Shown here piece by piece: positions 27,684 through 37,098 of a stretch of DNA of 64,000 nucleotides (position 1 is its first letter; each line of letters opens with the position of its first letter). Both the position numbers and the translations under genes were made by a program. Location of the stretch: NCBI RefSeq assembly GCF_004339245.1, contig NZ_SMGG01000003.1, forward strand, positions 1,116,770-1,180,769, given 5' to 3'. This DNA comes from Seleniivibrio woodruffii. GTDB taxonomy: Bacteria; Chrysiogenota; Deferribacteres; Deferribacterales; Geovibrionaceae. The notes under the pieces were generated by a model, which saw only the letters and a list, made by a program, of their open reading frames with translations, was not told the DNA's origin and searched no databases.

Positions 27684-28592
27684 ATGGACTTGAAAGCGGA
27701 AATTAAAAGGCTTGCGAAGGAACGGGATGCCGTTATCCTTGCCCATAATTATCAACCCGACGAGATTCAGGAAATTGCGGATATAGCCGGAGATTCTCTC
27801 GGACTTTCCATTGAGGCGGCAAAAACCACCAACAAGGTCATTGTTTTCTGCGGCGTGCATTTCATGGCCGAAACAGCCAGCATGCTCGCACCGGAAAAGA
27901 CTGTCCTTCTGCCCCGCATGGATGCCGGATGCCCCATGGCGGACATGATAACAGGCGAAAAGCTTGCCGAGTTCAAAGCTCAGCATCCCGGCGCCGTCAC
28001 CGTCTGCTATGTGAACTCCACAGCCGAAGTTAAAGCGCAGTCAGACCTCTGCTGCACTTCGGGCAATGCCGTGAATGTTATCAAGAGCATTCAGGCGGAC
28101 AGGATTCTTTTCGTTCCGGACAAAAACCTCGGACACTACGTTCAGAGGTTCACCGATAAAGAGATAATCCTCTATCCCGGCTTCTGTCCTATACACAACA
28201 GAGTAACGGTTCCGGAGATTCAGCAGCTTAAGCGTGAGCACCCCGACGCAGTAGTAGTGGCGCACCCCGAGTGCCCCCCTTCTGTGGTGGATATTGCAGA
28301 CCACGTCTGCTCCACATCGGGTATATACTCCTATTGCAAGGAGAGCCCTGCTCAGAAATTTATAATTGCTACTGAAACCGGCGTGGGTTACAGGCTCAGG
28401 CTTGAAAATCCCGAAAAAACCTTTCTCTTCGCATATGAGGGATTCACCTGTAAAAATATGAAAAAGACTTCTCTGCAAGACGTTTATGACTGCCTGCTCA
28501 ATATGGGCAACGTTGTTAAGGTCGATGCGGAGACGGCTAGGAAAGCGGTGACCTGCATTGAGAAGATGCTCGCTATCCCAAGAAACGCATAG
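27684..28592 (+). CDS. nadA: Quinolinate synthase NadA
   Basis: 302-residue [4Fe-4S] enzyme making quinolinate from iminoaspartate and dihydroxyacetone phosphate in de novo NAD synthesis. Signatures include ILAHNYQPDEIQEIAD at the N-terminus, VCYVNSTAEVKAQSD, CTSGNAV, VAHPECPPSVVDIAD and CSTSGIY. Cluster cysteines are expected in the first, middle and C-terminal Cys motifs. It starts one base after ymdB. nadB is not in the window, while nadD is at 60701. Confidence 0.95.
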   Translation: MDLKAEIKRLAKERDAVILAHNYQPDEIQEIADIAGDSLGLSIEAAKTTNKVIVFCGVHFMAETASMLAPEKTVLLPRMDAGCPMADMITGEKLAEFKAQHPGAVTVCYVNSTAEVKAQSDLCCTSGNAVNVIKSIQADRILFVPDKNLGHYVQRFTDKEIILYPGFCPIHNRVTVPEIQQLKREHPDAVVVAHPECPPSVVDIADHVCSTSGIYSYCKESPAQKFIIATETGVGYRLRLENPEKTFLFAYEGFTCKNMKKTSLQDVYDCLLNMGNVVKVDAETARKAVTCIEKMLAIPRNA

Positions 28593-28768
28593 GCTTTTCA
28601 AATAGGGGCTTCCCTTATATTGTAAAATCTGATACAGTGCGTTTCAGAGGGTTATTTGTGACAGGTATCTGGCAAAATAAAACTCCTGTTTGATTCCTTT
28701 GACGATTGGTGAGGCTGTATGCTTTTGCCTGTTTTGTCATGGGTTTAAACGGATATTCAGAGGACAGA

Positions 28769-29221
28769 ATGAAAAGAGTAGCTCTTGCATCCGACCATGG
28801 CGGATTCGGTCTTAAGGCCGAAGTAAAAAACTATCTCACATCCAAAGGCTATGAGGTCGTGGATCTCGGAACAGATTCCGAGACATCTGTTGACTATCCC
28901 GACTATGGTGCGGCGGCGGCTCATGCCGTTCTTGAAAACCGTGCCGACTGCGCAATCATAATGTGCGGTTCGGGGATAGGCATTTCAATCTCCGCAAACA
29001 AATTCAAAGGCATCCGCTGTGCACTCTGTTTCGACACCTACACGGCGAAGATGTGCCGCATGCACAACAACGCAAACATAATGGCTCTGGGCGGACGTAT
29101 CACCACCATCGAAAGGGCGGCTGATATGGTCGATCTGTTCCTCACCACCGAGTTTGAGGGCGGCCGCCACCAGAAGCGCATAGACAAGATAGAAGAACTC
29201 GCAAAAGACAGCTGGTGCTGA
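28769..29221 (+). CDS. rpiB: Ribose-5-phosphate isomerase B
   Basis: 150 residues interconverting ribose-5-P and ribulose-5-P. The RpiB core is clear: [54 protein letters not shown]. The catalytic Cys lies in MCGSG. I start at the ATG at 28769 (GAGGAC upstream); the longer frame to 28706 adds residues foreign to the family. It begins a chain of overlapping or abutting genes running through comEB into the rnf genes. Confidence 0.94.
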   Translation: MKRVALASDHGGFGLKAEVKNYLTSKGYEVVDLGTDSETSVDYPDYGAAAAHAVLENRADCAIIMCGSGIGISISANKFKGIRCALCFDTYTAKMCRMHNNANIMALGGRITTIERAADMVDLFLTTEFEGGRHQKRIDKIEELAKDSWC

Positions 29222-29222
29222 C

Positions 29223-29687
29223 ATGAACAAACCCGAAAGACCCTCATGGGACGAATATTTCATAGAAATGACCAATCTGGTGAAGCAGCGTTCGACCTGC
29301 CTTCGCAGACAGGTGGGCGCAGTTATCGTTAAAGACCACCATATTCTGGCAACAGGCTACAACGGCGTGCCCAGCGGAATTGCACACTGCGCACAGACAG
29401 GATGTCTGCGTGAGAAGCTGAACGTTCCCTCCGGCGAACGCCATGAGATATGCAGAGGCCTTCATGCCGAGCAGAACGCCATCATTCAGGCTGCCTACCA
29501 CGGAATAAGCATTAAGGGTTCGGTGATCTACACCAACACAAAGCCCTGCTCCATCTGCGCGAAGATGATATGCAACGCCGGAATTGAGAAGGTCATATAT
29601 GAAACAGGCTACAGCGACCCGCTGGCCGATGAAATGCTCTATGAGAAAAAGGTTCTTCTGGTGAAATACGAGAAGGGGAAATTCTGA
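29223..29687 (+). CDS. comEB: dCMP deaminase (ComEB type)
   Basis: 154-residue zinc deaminase turning dCMP into dUMP, the precursor of dTMP. The catalytic HAEQNAI (zinc His and proton-shuttling Glu) and [10 protein letters not shown] (two zinc Cys) are intact, after [14 protein letters not shown] and [10 protein letters not shown]. It starts one base after rpiB and its stop overlaps the rnfC ATG (TGATG). Confidence 0.93.
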   Translation: MNKPERPSWDEYFIEMTNLVKQRSTCLRRQVGAVIVKDHHILATGYNGVPSGIAHCAQTGCLREKLNVPSGERHEICRGLHAEQNAIIQAAYHGISIKGSVIYTNTKPCSICAKMICNAGIEKVIYETGYSDPLADEMLYEKKVLLVKYEKGKF

Positions 29688-30994
29688 TGCCTTTTTTCGG
29701 ATTTAAGGGCGGAGTACACCCGGACTACAACAAGTCCCTGACAATGGAGAAACCCGTCGAAACTCTGCCTGTAAAACCCGGTGATAAATATTATCTTCCA
29801 CTGTCCCAGCATATCGGTGCGCCTGCGAAACCGGTCGTTTCTAAAAACCAGCAGGTGAAGACCGGAGAGCTGATCGCAGAGGCGGGCGGGTTCATCAGCG
29901 CATGCCTGCACAGCCCTGTGAACGGTAAAGTGGTGTCCATATCCCATGTTGTTCACCCCATGGCCGGACGCATGGAGGGGATAGTCATTGAGGCGGACGA
30001 AACCAATGACGAGTTCGTGCCCATATCCGACGAAGGGACTTTTCAGCAGATAGTCCAACGGGCGGGTATAACAGGCATGGGCGGAGCGACCTTTCCGACG
30101 CATGTGAAGCTGTCGCCGCCTAAAGAGGTGGACTCGCTGCTCATAAACGGGGCGGAATGCGAACCCTACCTCACATGCGACCACCGCATGATGCTTGAAG
30201 AGACCATGAAAATCATCAAAGGCGCTGTCCTTATCAAAGAAAAACTCAGGATAAAAAATCTTATAATCGCAATTGAGAAGAACAAGCCTGATGCCATCAA
30301 GCTGTTCAGAAAATATGAGAAAGAATACGGTTTCGAGCTTGTCCCGCTGTATGTTAAATATCCGCAGGGCGGCGAGAAACAGCTTATAAAGGCCTGTCTG
30401 AACAGGGTTGTGCCCGAGGGCAAGCTCCCCGTTGAGGTTGGCGTGATAGTGCACAACGTCGGCACTGCCGCCGCCGTTTACGAGGCATACACCGAGAGAA
30501 AGCCGCTTTATGAGCGGATAGTGACCGTTACGGGCGCAGTGGTTAACCCCAAAAACCTCCGTGTCCGGGTTGGAACCCCCATCCTGACGCTGGTGGAAGC
30601 CTGCGGCGGGTTTGTCGGCATTCCGAAAAAAATGGTGATGGGCGGCCCCATGATGGGCATGGCGGTGACATCCGTTGAAACCCCCGTCATGAAGGGAACA
30701 AGCGGAATAGTCGTTTACCGTGAAGAGGATATGCCCAATCTCACAAAATATCCCTGCATCCGCTGCGGCAGATGCGTCGATGCATGCCCCATGCTCCTTG
30801 TTCCTTCCATAATGGACAGGTTCGTTAAAAAGGAGATGTATGAGGCTCTGGAGGAGCACCATGTGCTCAACTGCATAGAATGCGGCTGCTGTTCATATGT
30901 CTGCCCCTCACGCAGAACCCTTGTGGGCGGCTTCAAGACATCAAAACGTCACATAATGCAGATGATAAAGGAGAGGGGGGCGAAGAATGCCTGA
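29687..30994 (+). CDS. rnfC: Rnf complex subunit C
   Basis: 435 residues, the peripheral subunit thought to receive electrons from NADH or pass them to it in the ferredoxin:NAD+ oxidoreductase. It starts FFGFKGGVHPDYNKSLT. A flavin/NADH-binding SLBB-type central part follows (GITGMGGATFPTHVKL, INGAECEPYLTCD), then two [4Fe-4S] motifs near the C-terminus (CIRCGRCVDACP and CIECGCCSYVCP). Length is that of the short RnfC form, without the long Ala-rich tail of gammaproteobacteria. Confidence 0.96.
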   Translation: MPFFGFKGGVHPDYNKSLTMEKPVETLPVKPGDKYYLPLSQHIGAPAKPVVSKNQQVKTGELIAEAGGFISACLHSPVNGKVVSISHVVHPMAGRMEGIVIEADETNDEFVPISDEGTFQQIVQRAGITGMGGATFPTHVKLSPPKEVDSLLINGAECEPYLTCDHRMMLEETMKIIKGAVLIKEKLRIKNLIIAIEKNKPDAIKLFRKYEKEYGFELVPLYVKYPQGGEKQLIKACLNRVVPEGKLPVEVGVIVHNVGTAAAVYEAYTERKPLYERIVTVTGAVVNPKNLRVRVGTPILTLVEACGGFVGIPKKMVMGGPMMGMAVTSVETPVMKGTSGIVVYREEDMPNLTKYPCIRCGRCVDACPMLLVPSIMDRFVKKEMYEALEEHHVLNCIECGCCSYVCPSRRTLVGGFKTSKRHIMQMIKERGAKNA

Positions 30995-31979
30995 CAGAAA
31001 ATTTCTGGTGACCTTTTCACCCCACGACAGAAACCCCGAAACAACCGACAAGGTGATGCTCACCGTTATCATCGCCATGCTTCCCATAATAGCCAACTCT
31101 GTCTGGTACTACGGTTTTTATGCCATTAAGGGCTATGTGCTCACTTCACTTTTCTGCATCGGATTCGAACTTCTTTTTAACAAAATTTCAGGTCGTCCCT
31201 GCTCGCTGAAGGACAATTCGGCACTTCTTACAGGTCTTCTTCTGGCCATGAACATGCCCGCCGCCGCTCCGTGGTGGATAATGCTTGTGGGTTCGTTCGT
31301 TGCCATCATAATATCAAAACAGGTTTACGGCGGACTGGGGCAGAATCCCTTCAACCCAGCTCTGGTGGCAAGGATCTTCCTGCTCATCGCATGGCCTGTT
31401 GAAATGACTGCGTGGATCCAGCCCACGCCCATCATCAGAGGTTTTCTTTTCGACACAGTCAGTTCCGCAACGCCACTTGGCACAATGAAGTCAGACCTTC
31501 TGGCGAAAGGGCATGTGGTCACTGCAAATCTGGCGAGCTATACCGATCAGCTCATCGGAAACGTCAGCGGCTGTATGGGCGGCGACGGAGCGATATTCGT
31601 TCTCATCGGCGGACTTTTCATGATGAACCGCAAGGTCATCAGCTGGCATATACCTGTATCGTTTATCGGTTCGCTTTTCCTTTTCACAGGAATAGTCTGG
31701 GCGGTGAACCCTGCCCGAACAGTGGATCCGTTCATGCATATCATAAGCGGCGGCGTTATGCTGGCGGCATTCTTCATGGCAACGGACTACGTCACTTCCC
31801 CCGTCATAAAGCGTGCGCAGATAGTCTTCGGCATCGGCTGCGGGCTTATCACGGGGATAATCAGGATATACGGAAGCTATCCGGAGGGCACGGGTTTTGC
31901 GATACTCATCATGAACGCATTTGTGCCCCTGCTTGATAAATACATGCGACCCCTCTCTTTCGGCGAGGTGAAGAAATGA
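30987..31979 (+). CDS. rnfD: Rnf complex subunit D
   Basis: 330-residue integral membrane protein with about nine helices, part of the ion-translocating core. The flavin-attachment motif SSATPLG places covalent FMN on Thr162. KQVYGGLGQNPFNPALVAR is a family signature. It overlaps rnfC by 8 bases and rnfG by 4. Confidence 0.95.
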   Translation: MPDRKFLVTFSPHDRNPETTDKVMLTVIIAMLPIIANSVWYYGFYAIKGYVLTSLFCIGFELLFNKISGRPCSLKDNSALLTGLLLAMNMPAAAPWWIMLVGSFVAIIISKQVYGGLGQNPFNPALVARIFLLIAWPVEMTAWIQPTPIIRGFLFDTVSSATPLGTMKSDLLAKGHVVTANLASYTDQLIGNVSGCMGGDGAIFVLIGGLFMMNRKVISWHIPVSFIGSLFLFTGIVWAVNPARTVDPFMHIISGGVMLAAFFMATDYVTSPVIKRAQIVFGIGCGLITGIIRIYGSYPEGTGFAILIMNAFVPLLDKYMRPLSFGEVKK

Positions 31980-32527
31980 GCAATTCGCTGAAAATGGTGG
32001 TGGTGCTGACGGTTATATCCGCTCTGGCGGCACTTATCCTTGCGGGGATGAACATCGCCACAAAGGACAGGATAGCCGAGGCGGAAAGGCAGGATTTTCT
32101 GAGAGGACTGACGTCCGTTCTGCCGGGGTTCGACAACGAACCGGACAGGGATATTCTGACAGTTAACGGTAATAAACTTTATATTGGTAAAAAGGGCGGA
32201 CAGGTTTTCGGCTATGCGGTTGAGAGCGTATCGGCCAAGGGATATTCAGGCAACATAAAGGTCCTGGTGGGTGTCGGTACAGACGGCAAGATACTGGGAA
32301 TAGAGATAATCAGCCATGCTGAGACACCCGGTCTCGGCAACAAGATAGAGAATGAGGAGTGGCGCAGCAGCTTTAAGGGCATGAGCGCCGACTCGAAAAT
32401 ATCCGTTAAGAAGGACGGAGGGGATATTGACGGCTTCAGCGGAGCAACAATATCGCCCAGAGCCGTGTGCGAGGCGGTTGTGAACGCTCTGGCACTGGTT
32501 AAGAAAGCTGACGGGGGTGCGAAGTGA
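31976..32527 (+). CDS. rnfG: Rnf complex subunit G
   Basis: 183 residues with one N-terminal membrane helix (VVVLTVISALAALILAGM) and a periplasmic FMN-binding domain. The motif DGFSGATISPRAV provides covalent FMN on Thr158. HAETPGLGNKIENEEW is typical. It overlaps both neighbours by 4 bases (ATGA). Confidence 0.95.
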   Translation: MSNSLKMVVVLTVISALAALILAGMNIATKDRIAEAERQDFLRGLTSVLPGFDNEPDRDILTVNGNKLYIGKKGGQVFGYAVESVSAKGYSGNIKVLVGVGTDGKILGIEIISHAETPGLGNKIENEEWRSSFKGMSADSKISVKKDGGDIDGFSGATISPRAVCEAVVNALALVKKADGGAK

Positions 32528-33135
32528 AACTTTCAATTCTTACCGAAGGCATTTTTAAGAACAACCCTGTAATGAAGCAGGTTCTGGGTCTCTGCCCGAC
32601 TCTGGCAGTGACGACCTCCGCAATAAACGGCATAGCAATGGGACTGGCCACAATGTGCGTTCTGATGGGGTCAAACGTTGCCGTATCTCTGGTTAAAAAC
32701 ATTATCCCCGCAAAGGTTCGCATACCCGCTTATGTGGTTATCATCGCAACCTTTGTTACGGTCATAGATCTCGCTATGAATGCTTTTGTGCACGACCTGC
32801 ACAAGATCCTTGGGCTTTTCATTCCGCTGATAGTGGTAAACTGCATTGTTCTGGGCAGGGCGGAGAGCTTTGCATCAAAGAACGGCGTATTTGATTCACT
32901 TCTGGACGGAATAGGCTCAGGGCTTGGTTTCACGCTCACCCTGTTCGTTCTGGGCAGTGTGCGGGAGGTGCTGGGCAACGGCTCATGGCTGGGGCTTGAT
33001 CTTTTCGGGGCTTCTTTCAGCCCCTCGATACTCATGATACTCCCGCCGGGAGCGTTTATCGTCCTTGGATTCCTTATGGCTTTCAATAACTATGTTGAAG
33101 AGCGCAGACGAATCAACAGAGGGGGCATACAATGA
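32524..33135 (+). CDS. rnfE: Rnf complex subunit E
   Basis: 203-residue integral membrane subunit with six helices, paralogous to RnfA and topologically inverted with respect to it. NPVMKQVLGLCPTLAVT carries the conserved Cys and VVNCIVLGRAESFA the second, the pair thought to hold an iron-sulfur centre between RnfA and RnfE. The start GTG/ATG overlap with rnfG is 4 bases. Confidence 0.95.
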   Translation: MKLSILTEGIFKNNPVMKQVLGLCPTLAVTTSAINGIAMGLATMCVLMGSNVAVSLVKNIIPAKVRIPAYVVIIATFVTVIDLAMNAFVHDLHKILGLFIPLIVVNCIVLGRAESFASKNGVFDSLLDGIGSGLGFTLTLFVLGSVREVLGNGSWLGLDLFGASFSPSILMILPPGAFIVLGFLMAFNNYVEERRRINRGGIQ

Positions 33136-33707
33136 GCCTTTTTCTTCTGTTCGTCAGCGCTGTTCTTGTAAATAACTTTGTTCTGGCAAGATTCCTCGGC
33201 ATATGTCCCTTCTTCGGGGTCTCAAAAAAGGTTGAGACAGCCGTGGGGATGGGGCTTGCGGTGACGTTCGTAATGGCGGTGTCCGGCTCGATAACATGGA
33301 TAATCCAGTACACGGTGCTGGACAGATTCAATGTCGGTTTCCTCCAGACAATAGTTTTCATCCTCGTAATCGCCGCTCTGGTTCAGTTTGTGGAAATGGT
33401 CATCGAAAAATCATCCCCAGACCTCTATCAGAGCCTTGGAATATACCTCCCGCTGATAACCACCAACTGCGCCATTCTCGGTGCGGCCATCATAAACATT
33501 CAGTCCGGATTCGACTTTATCCATATGCTGGTCTTCACTGTGGGTTCGGCTCTGGGCTTCACTCTGGCTCTGGTGCTGTTCGCAGGAATCAGGGAGAGGA
33601 TTGAGCTTTCGGATATTCCCTACTACTTCCGCGGACTGCCCATCGCTTTCATAACTGCGGGGATCCTTGCCCTCGGTTTCATGGGCTTTTCAGGGCTGGT
33701 GAAGTGA
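33132..33707 (+). CDS. rnfA: Rnf complex subunit A
   Basis: 191-residue integral membrane subunit, partner of RnfE. NNFVLARFLGICPFFGVSKK and ITTNCAILGAA hold the conserved cysteines. Six predicted helices. It overlaps rnfE by 4 bases; rnfB follows after one base. Confidence 0.95.
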   Translation: MSLFLLFVSAVLVNNFVLARFLGICPFFGVSKKVETAVGMGLAVTFVMAVSGSITWIIQYTVLDRFNVGFLQTIVFILVIAALVQFVEMVIEKSSPDLYQSLGIYLPLITTNCAILGAAIINIQSGFDFIHMLVFTVGSALGFTLALVLFAGIRERIELSDIPYYFRGLPIAFITAGILALGFMGFSGLVK

Positions 33708-33708
33708 T

Positions 33709-34503
33709 ATGATAGCGGCAGTTATGACAATGGCGGTGACAGGATTCGTTGCGGGACTGGGGCTGATGTACGCCTCGAAAAAGTTCCACGTTCAGAAGGA
33801 CGAGCGCATTGAGACCGTGAACGGGATGCTTCCGGCTGCTAACTGCGGCGGATGCGGATTTCCTGGATGCGGCGCACTGGCGGAAGCCATCGTCAACGGC
33901 AAAGCACCTGTGAATGCATGCCCTGTTTGCAGCAGAGAGATGGTTCAGCAGATTGCTGAATACCTTGGACTCACAGCTGACAGCACCATTAAGAAGGTTG
34001 CAAGGGTCAGATGCATGGGCAACTGCGACAGTGCAGTTGAAAAATACAATTACTACGGCCCCAGAGACTGCCACAGCATAGTTCTGCTCTCCGGCGGAAA
34101 CAAGCTCTGCACCTACGGATGTGTGGGCGAGGGCAGCTGTGTCAAAGCCTGCGGTTTTGACGCCATGCACATGGGAAATGACGGCATACCCGTTGTCAAC
34201 GAGGAGAAGTGCTGTTCCTGCGGGCTCTGCGTAAAGGCATGCCCCAGAAATCTTATAGTCCTCATCTCCGAAGACAGACCCGTTGTGGTCTCCTGCATGT
34301 CGAAAGACAAAGGGCCTGAAGTTAAAAAGGCTTGCAGTGTCGGGTGCATCGGCTGTAAGATGTGCGAGAAAAAATGCCCTGTCGGCGCTATAGATGTGGA
34401 CAGTTTCTTAGCGAAGATAGACCCTGCTGTATGCAACGTGTGCGGCGTCTGTGTTGACGTCTGCCCCACCAAAGCAATAAAAAATTACAGCCGCACGAAA
34501 TAA
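33709..34503 (+). CDS. rnfB: Rnf complex subunit B (ferredoxin-interacting, multi-[4Fe-4S])
   Basis: 264 residues. An N-terminal membrane helix precedes the CGGCGFPGC cluster domain. Several ferredoxin-type clusters follow: CSCGLCVKACP, CIGCKMCEKKCP and CNVCGVCVDVCP, plus Cys-rich CMGNC and CTYGC segments. It accepts electrons from reduced ferredoxin at the cytoplasmic face. It closes the order C-D-G-E-A-B, the arrangement of acetogenic and many anaerobic Rnf operons. The coupling ion (Na+ or H+) cannot be told. Confidence 0.95.
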   Translation: MIAAVMTMAVTGFVAGLGLMYASKKFHVQKDERIETVNGMLPAANCGGCGFPGCGALAEAIVNGKAPVNACPVCSREMVQQIAEYLGLTADSTIKKVARVRCMGNCDSAVEKYNYYGPRDCHSIVLLSGGNKLCTYGCVGEGSCVKACGFDAMHMGNDGIPVVNEEKCCSCGLCVKACPRNLIVLISEDRPVVVSCMSKDKGPEVKKACSVGCIGCKMCEKKCPVGAIDVDSFLAKIDPAVCNVCGVCVDVCPTKAIKNYSRTK

Positions 34504-34595
34504 TTCCTTAAATTCGACGCAAAAAGGACGATTAGTTATTACGGGTGTTCTCCCCACAGGGAAAACGCACGGCTGAACTATGTTTTTGGAGCGTT

Positions 34596-34931
34596 ATGTC
34601 ACAGATTCCACCCGACAGACACAGCCTGGTAGTTGAGGACAAGATAGCCCTGCTCAACAGGCTCAGTGCATTTTACAAAATGAGCGAGTTCTTCTTCTCG
34701 CTGGATAAAGATACCGTGCGTACAGCAAACGATCACGACATTCTCGCTGTGTCCCGGCAGGTTGAAATTGCCATTAACAACTCCGAGGCCGCAGACAGAA
34801 TTAAAGAGATATGCGACAGGCTGAAACTTCTGGAGATAAACGGTTCTGAAAACACCAATATCATGAAGAAAAAGAATCTGCTTCGCCGCAAGCTCCTGAA
34901 ACTCACTCAAACCCTCGGCGACAAGCATTAA
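34596..34931 (+). CDS. Hypothetical helical protein
   Basis: 111 residues from the ATG at 34596 (GGAG four bases upstream). It is mostly predicted alpha-helix, rich in Lys, Arg, Asp and Glu (HSLVVEDKIALLNRLSAFYK; KKKNLLRRKLLKLTQTLGDK). No family recognised. The spacing looks like the FlgN/FliT type of small helical flagellar chaperones, but that is only a resemblance in size and composition. It lies 92 bases after rnfB. Confidence 0.6.
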   Translation: MSQIPPDRHSLVVEDKIALLNRLSAFYKMSEFFFSLDKDTVRTANDHDILAVSRQVEIAINNSEAADRIKEICDRLKLLEINGSENTNIMKKKNLLRRKLLKLTQTLGDKH

Positions 34932-34993
34932 TATCCCTAAAAGGGTTGACCGTTCATTAATCCTGCAATAAAATACACAATCGGAGGTTCTTC

Positions 34994-35617
34994 ATGAAAA
35001 GGTTTTTATTGCTCACGCTTCTGTGCGTTCTTCTCTCTTCCTGCACATCCGCAATCCTTGTTGACATAGAAAAAGCAAACGTTTCGCCCAAGTTCAGCAA
35101 AGCAACCGTAACCCGTGTTGCCGTGATAGGATTCGACAAAAACGTCGACGTTCACTACAACACAGCCATAATTGCCGACAAGTTCACCGCTGAGCTTGTT
35201 GACGGACAGCTCTTTAACATCATGGACAGAAACGATATCGACAAAATAATCACCGAAGTGGGATTTCAGCAGAAAGCCTCCGGCACGGGACTTCTGGACG
35301 AACAGACCAAGAAGAGACTTCAGGCTATGGGCGCAGACAGCGTTCTCACCGGAAAACTTATCAAATACAGACAGATAGAGCGTGGCGACAGCATTCTGCT
35401 TTCCGAGGCTCAGCTTGTTGCAAAACTCCTGCGCATTGAAACAGGCGAGGTGCTGTGGTCGGCTGAGATAGCCGAGCGTTCGAAGATTGACGGCAAAAAA
35501 GAAGCTGTCAGTGCAGAGGTTCTGCTTTCGGACATCATCACGAAAATGTCGAAACCTCTCAAAAGCGAAGGGATGATGAAGAAAATAGGTAAGAATATCA
35601 ATTTTCTGAAAAACTGA
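34994..35617 (+). CDS. CsgG/FlgO-like lipoprotein
   Basis: 207 residues with a lipoprotein signal peptide (LLCVLLSSC, acylated Cys17). The rest follows the CsgG-type fold pattern: RVAVIGFDKN, IADKFTAELVDGQLFNIMDR, ADSVLTGKLIKYRQ, VAKLLRIETGEVLWSAE. Proteins of this class are periplasmic lipoproteins, some forming secretion pores (CsgG), others accessory to flagella (FlgO) or the cell envelope. No curli or flagellar genes are nearby, so the role is open. Confidence 0.8.
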   Translation: MKRFLLLTLLCVLLSSCTSAILVDIEKANVSPKFSKATVTRVAVIGFDKNVDVHYNTAIIADKFTAELVDGQLFNIMDRNDIDKIITEVGFQQKASGTGLLDEQTKKRLQAMGADSVLTGKLIKYRQIERGDSILLSEAQLVAKLLRIETGEVLWSAEIAERSKIDGKKEAVSAEVLLSDIITKMSKPLKSEGMMKKIGKNINFLKN

Positions 35618-35621
35618 TCTC

Positions 35622-35697
35622 CATCACTGGCTTCCTCGCAAAGACGTGAAATTTCAGTCACCCTGAGGCGACAGCCGAAGGGTCTCAGTTTACGATA
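35622..35697. repeat. Degenerate dispersed repeats (families A and C)
   Basis: CACTGGCTTCCTCGCAAAGACG recalls family A in part, and CACCCTGAGGCGACAGCCGA with GGGTCTCAG recalls family C. They lie between the convergent lipoprotein and cbiJ genes. Confidence 0.5.
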
Positions 35698-35701
35698 ATA
35701 A

Positions 35702-36373
35702 TCAGCCGCCTGTAATCACAATGCATGCGGCTTTTGTTTTTTCGCATGCGTCTATCTTTTCCTGCAAACCGCCGGAATCACCCGACAGCTTGGTCACCAG
35801 CGCATCAGCCCTTATCTCTTTCATCAGAGCTGTATTGAACTCCTCCGAAAAGGGTCCCTGCATTGCGATTATCTGTCTATATTCCGCCCCCGCTTCCCTG
35901 CATTTCTGTATGGACTTTTCAAACGGCAGGATGCGGACGGTGCATCTGCTGATTATTTCCTTAAAAGCGTCTATGCGGTTCGAGCCGATGGTGAGCAGAA
36001 CCGAGCTGAACTCTGCGGCCTTCGCCGCCGCCTCTTCATAGGTTTCCACAACGATGATGCCTTCGTAGTCCGAATCCAGTTTCGGGTTGCGCATTGCGTT
36101 TATGTATTCAATGCCCAGCTTTTCCGCCGTTTCCACAGCCAGTGCGGTTATGTTCTTTGCGAAAGGGTGGGTGGTGTCGGCTATTGCGGTTATCCCGTGC
36201 TCTTTTATGAAGGCGGTCAGGCTGAGTTCGTCAAATCTGATTTGAACAGTGGGGAAATCCTTTGAAAAGGATTCGAACCCGTATTCGGTGGCCACAGTGA
36301 CGATATAATCGCAGTCGAGTTTTTTTATATATTCACGGCTGTCAGATGTGCCGCCAAGTACCAGAATTTTCAT
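35702..36373 (-). CDS. cbiJ: Cobalt-precorrin-6A reductase (CbiJ/CobK)
   Basis: About 223 residues reducing a double bond of the corrin precursor with NAD(P)H. It opens MKILVLGGTSDSREYIKK, followed by ADTTHPFAKNIT and ALVTKLSGDSGG near the end, all typical of CobK/CbiJ. I start at 36373, where the ATG overlaps the upstream stop (TGATG); the longer frame adds unrelated residues. It is the last gene of the cbiDEFGHJ operon. Confidence 0.93.
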   Translation of the reverse strand: MKILVLGGTSDSREYIKKLDCDYIVTVATEYGFESFSKDFPTVQIRFDELSLTAFIKEHGITAIADTTHPFAKNITALAVETAEKLGIEYINAMRNPKLDSDYEGIIVVETYEEAAAKAAEFSSVLLTIGSNRIDAFKEIISRCTVRILPFEKSIQKCREAGAEYRQIIAMQGPFSEEFNTALMKEIRADALVTKLSGDSGGLQEKIDACEKTKAACIVITGG

Positions 36374-37098
36374 CAGACCGGATATCCTCTGGGGGTTACC
36401 ATTTTGCCGTCTATCAGTATTGTTTTCCTGCATCCCACAATGACAATCGAGGTCATTCCCACAAAGTCGTAGTCGAAGTTGGAAATGGCGGATATTTTCA
36501 CCGACTGGTTTTCACGGAAAGCGTCTCTGACGGTTCCTGTGATAAGGTCTCCCCGTGACTGCATGAAGGTGTTGAGCGCATACTCAATCTGCTGAGTGCG
36601 TTTCATGCTTTTGGGGTTGTATATGGCCGTGACAAAGTCTCCGGCGTTAACGGCATCTATGCGTTTTTTAATTACTTCCCACGGGGTCAGAAGGTCCGAC
36701 ATGGAGATTATGGCCAGATCATCCGCAATGGGCGCACCCAGAAGTGATGAGGCCGCCATTGCCGCTGTCACCCCTGCGATAACCTCTATATCGACCTTGC
36801 CGTCCGCCAGCTGATACACCAGCGAAGCCAGGGAGTAGAGCGACGGGTCGCCGCCGCATATGAGGCATACGTCGTGTCCGTCCTTTGCGAACTGAACAGC
36901 TGTCTCCGCCCGTTCAACTTCGCCCTTCATTCCGCTGGTGAAAACGGGCGTTCCTGCGGGAATAATGTCCGCCACCTGCTCAACGTATTTGTCATAGCCG
37001 CAAACGGCCGTGCAGTTCTCAATTGCGAATCTTGCCTGAGCCGTCATCATCTCTTTGCTTCCGGGACCTATGCCCGTAAGAATAACCTTTCCCATCAT
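36373..37098 (-). CDS. cbiH: Cobalt-precorrin-3B C17-methyltransferase (CbiH/CobJ)
   Basis: About 241 residues, a SAM-dependent tetrapyrrole methylase that also drives ring contraction. GKVILTGIGPGSKEMMT opens the fold, with CGYDKYVEQV, LICGGDPSLY and VIAGVTAAMAASSLLGAP following. The ATG at 37098 or 37095 fits the GGAG site; a GTG at 37101 is less likely. No fused domain. Confidence 0.93.
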   Translation of the reverse strand: MMGKVILTGIGPGSKEMMTAQARFAIENCTAVCGYDKYVEQVADIIPAGTPVFTSGMKGEVERAETAVQFAKDGHDVCLICGGDPSLYSLASLVYQLADGKVDIEVIAGVTAAMAASSLLGAPIADDLAIISMSDLLTPWEVIKKRIDAVNAGDFVTAIYNPKSMKRTQQIEYALNTFMQSRGDLITGTVRDAFRENQSVKISAISNFDYDFVGMTSIVIVGCRKTILIDGKMVTPRGYPV

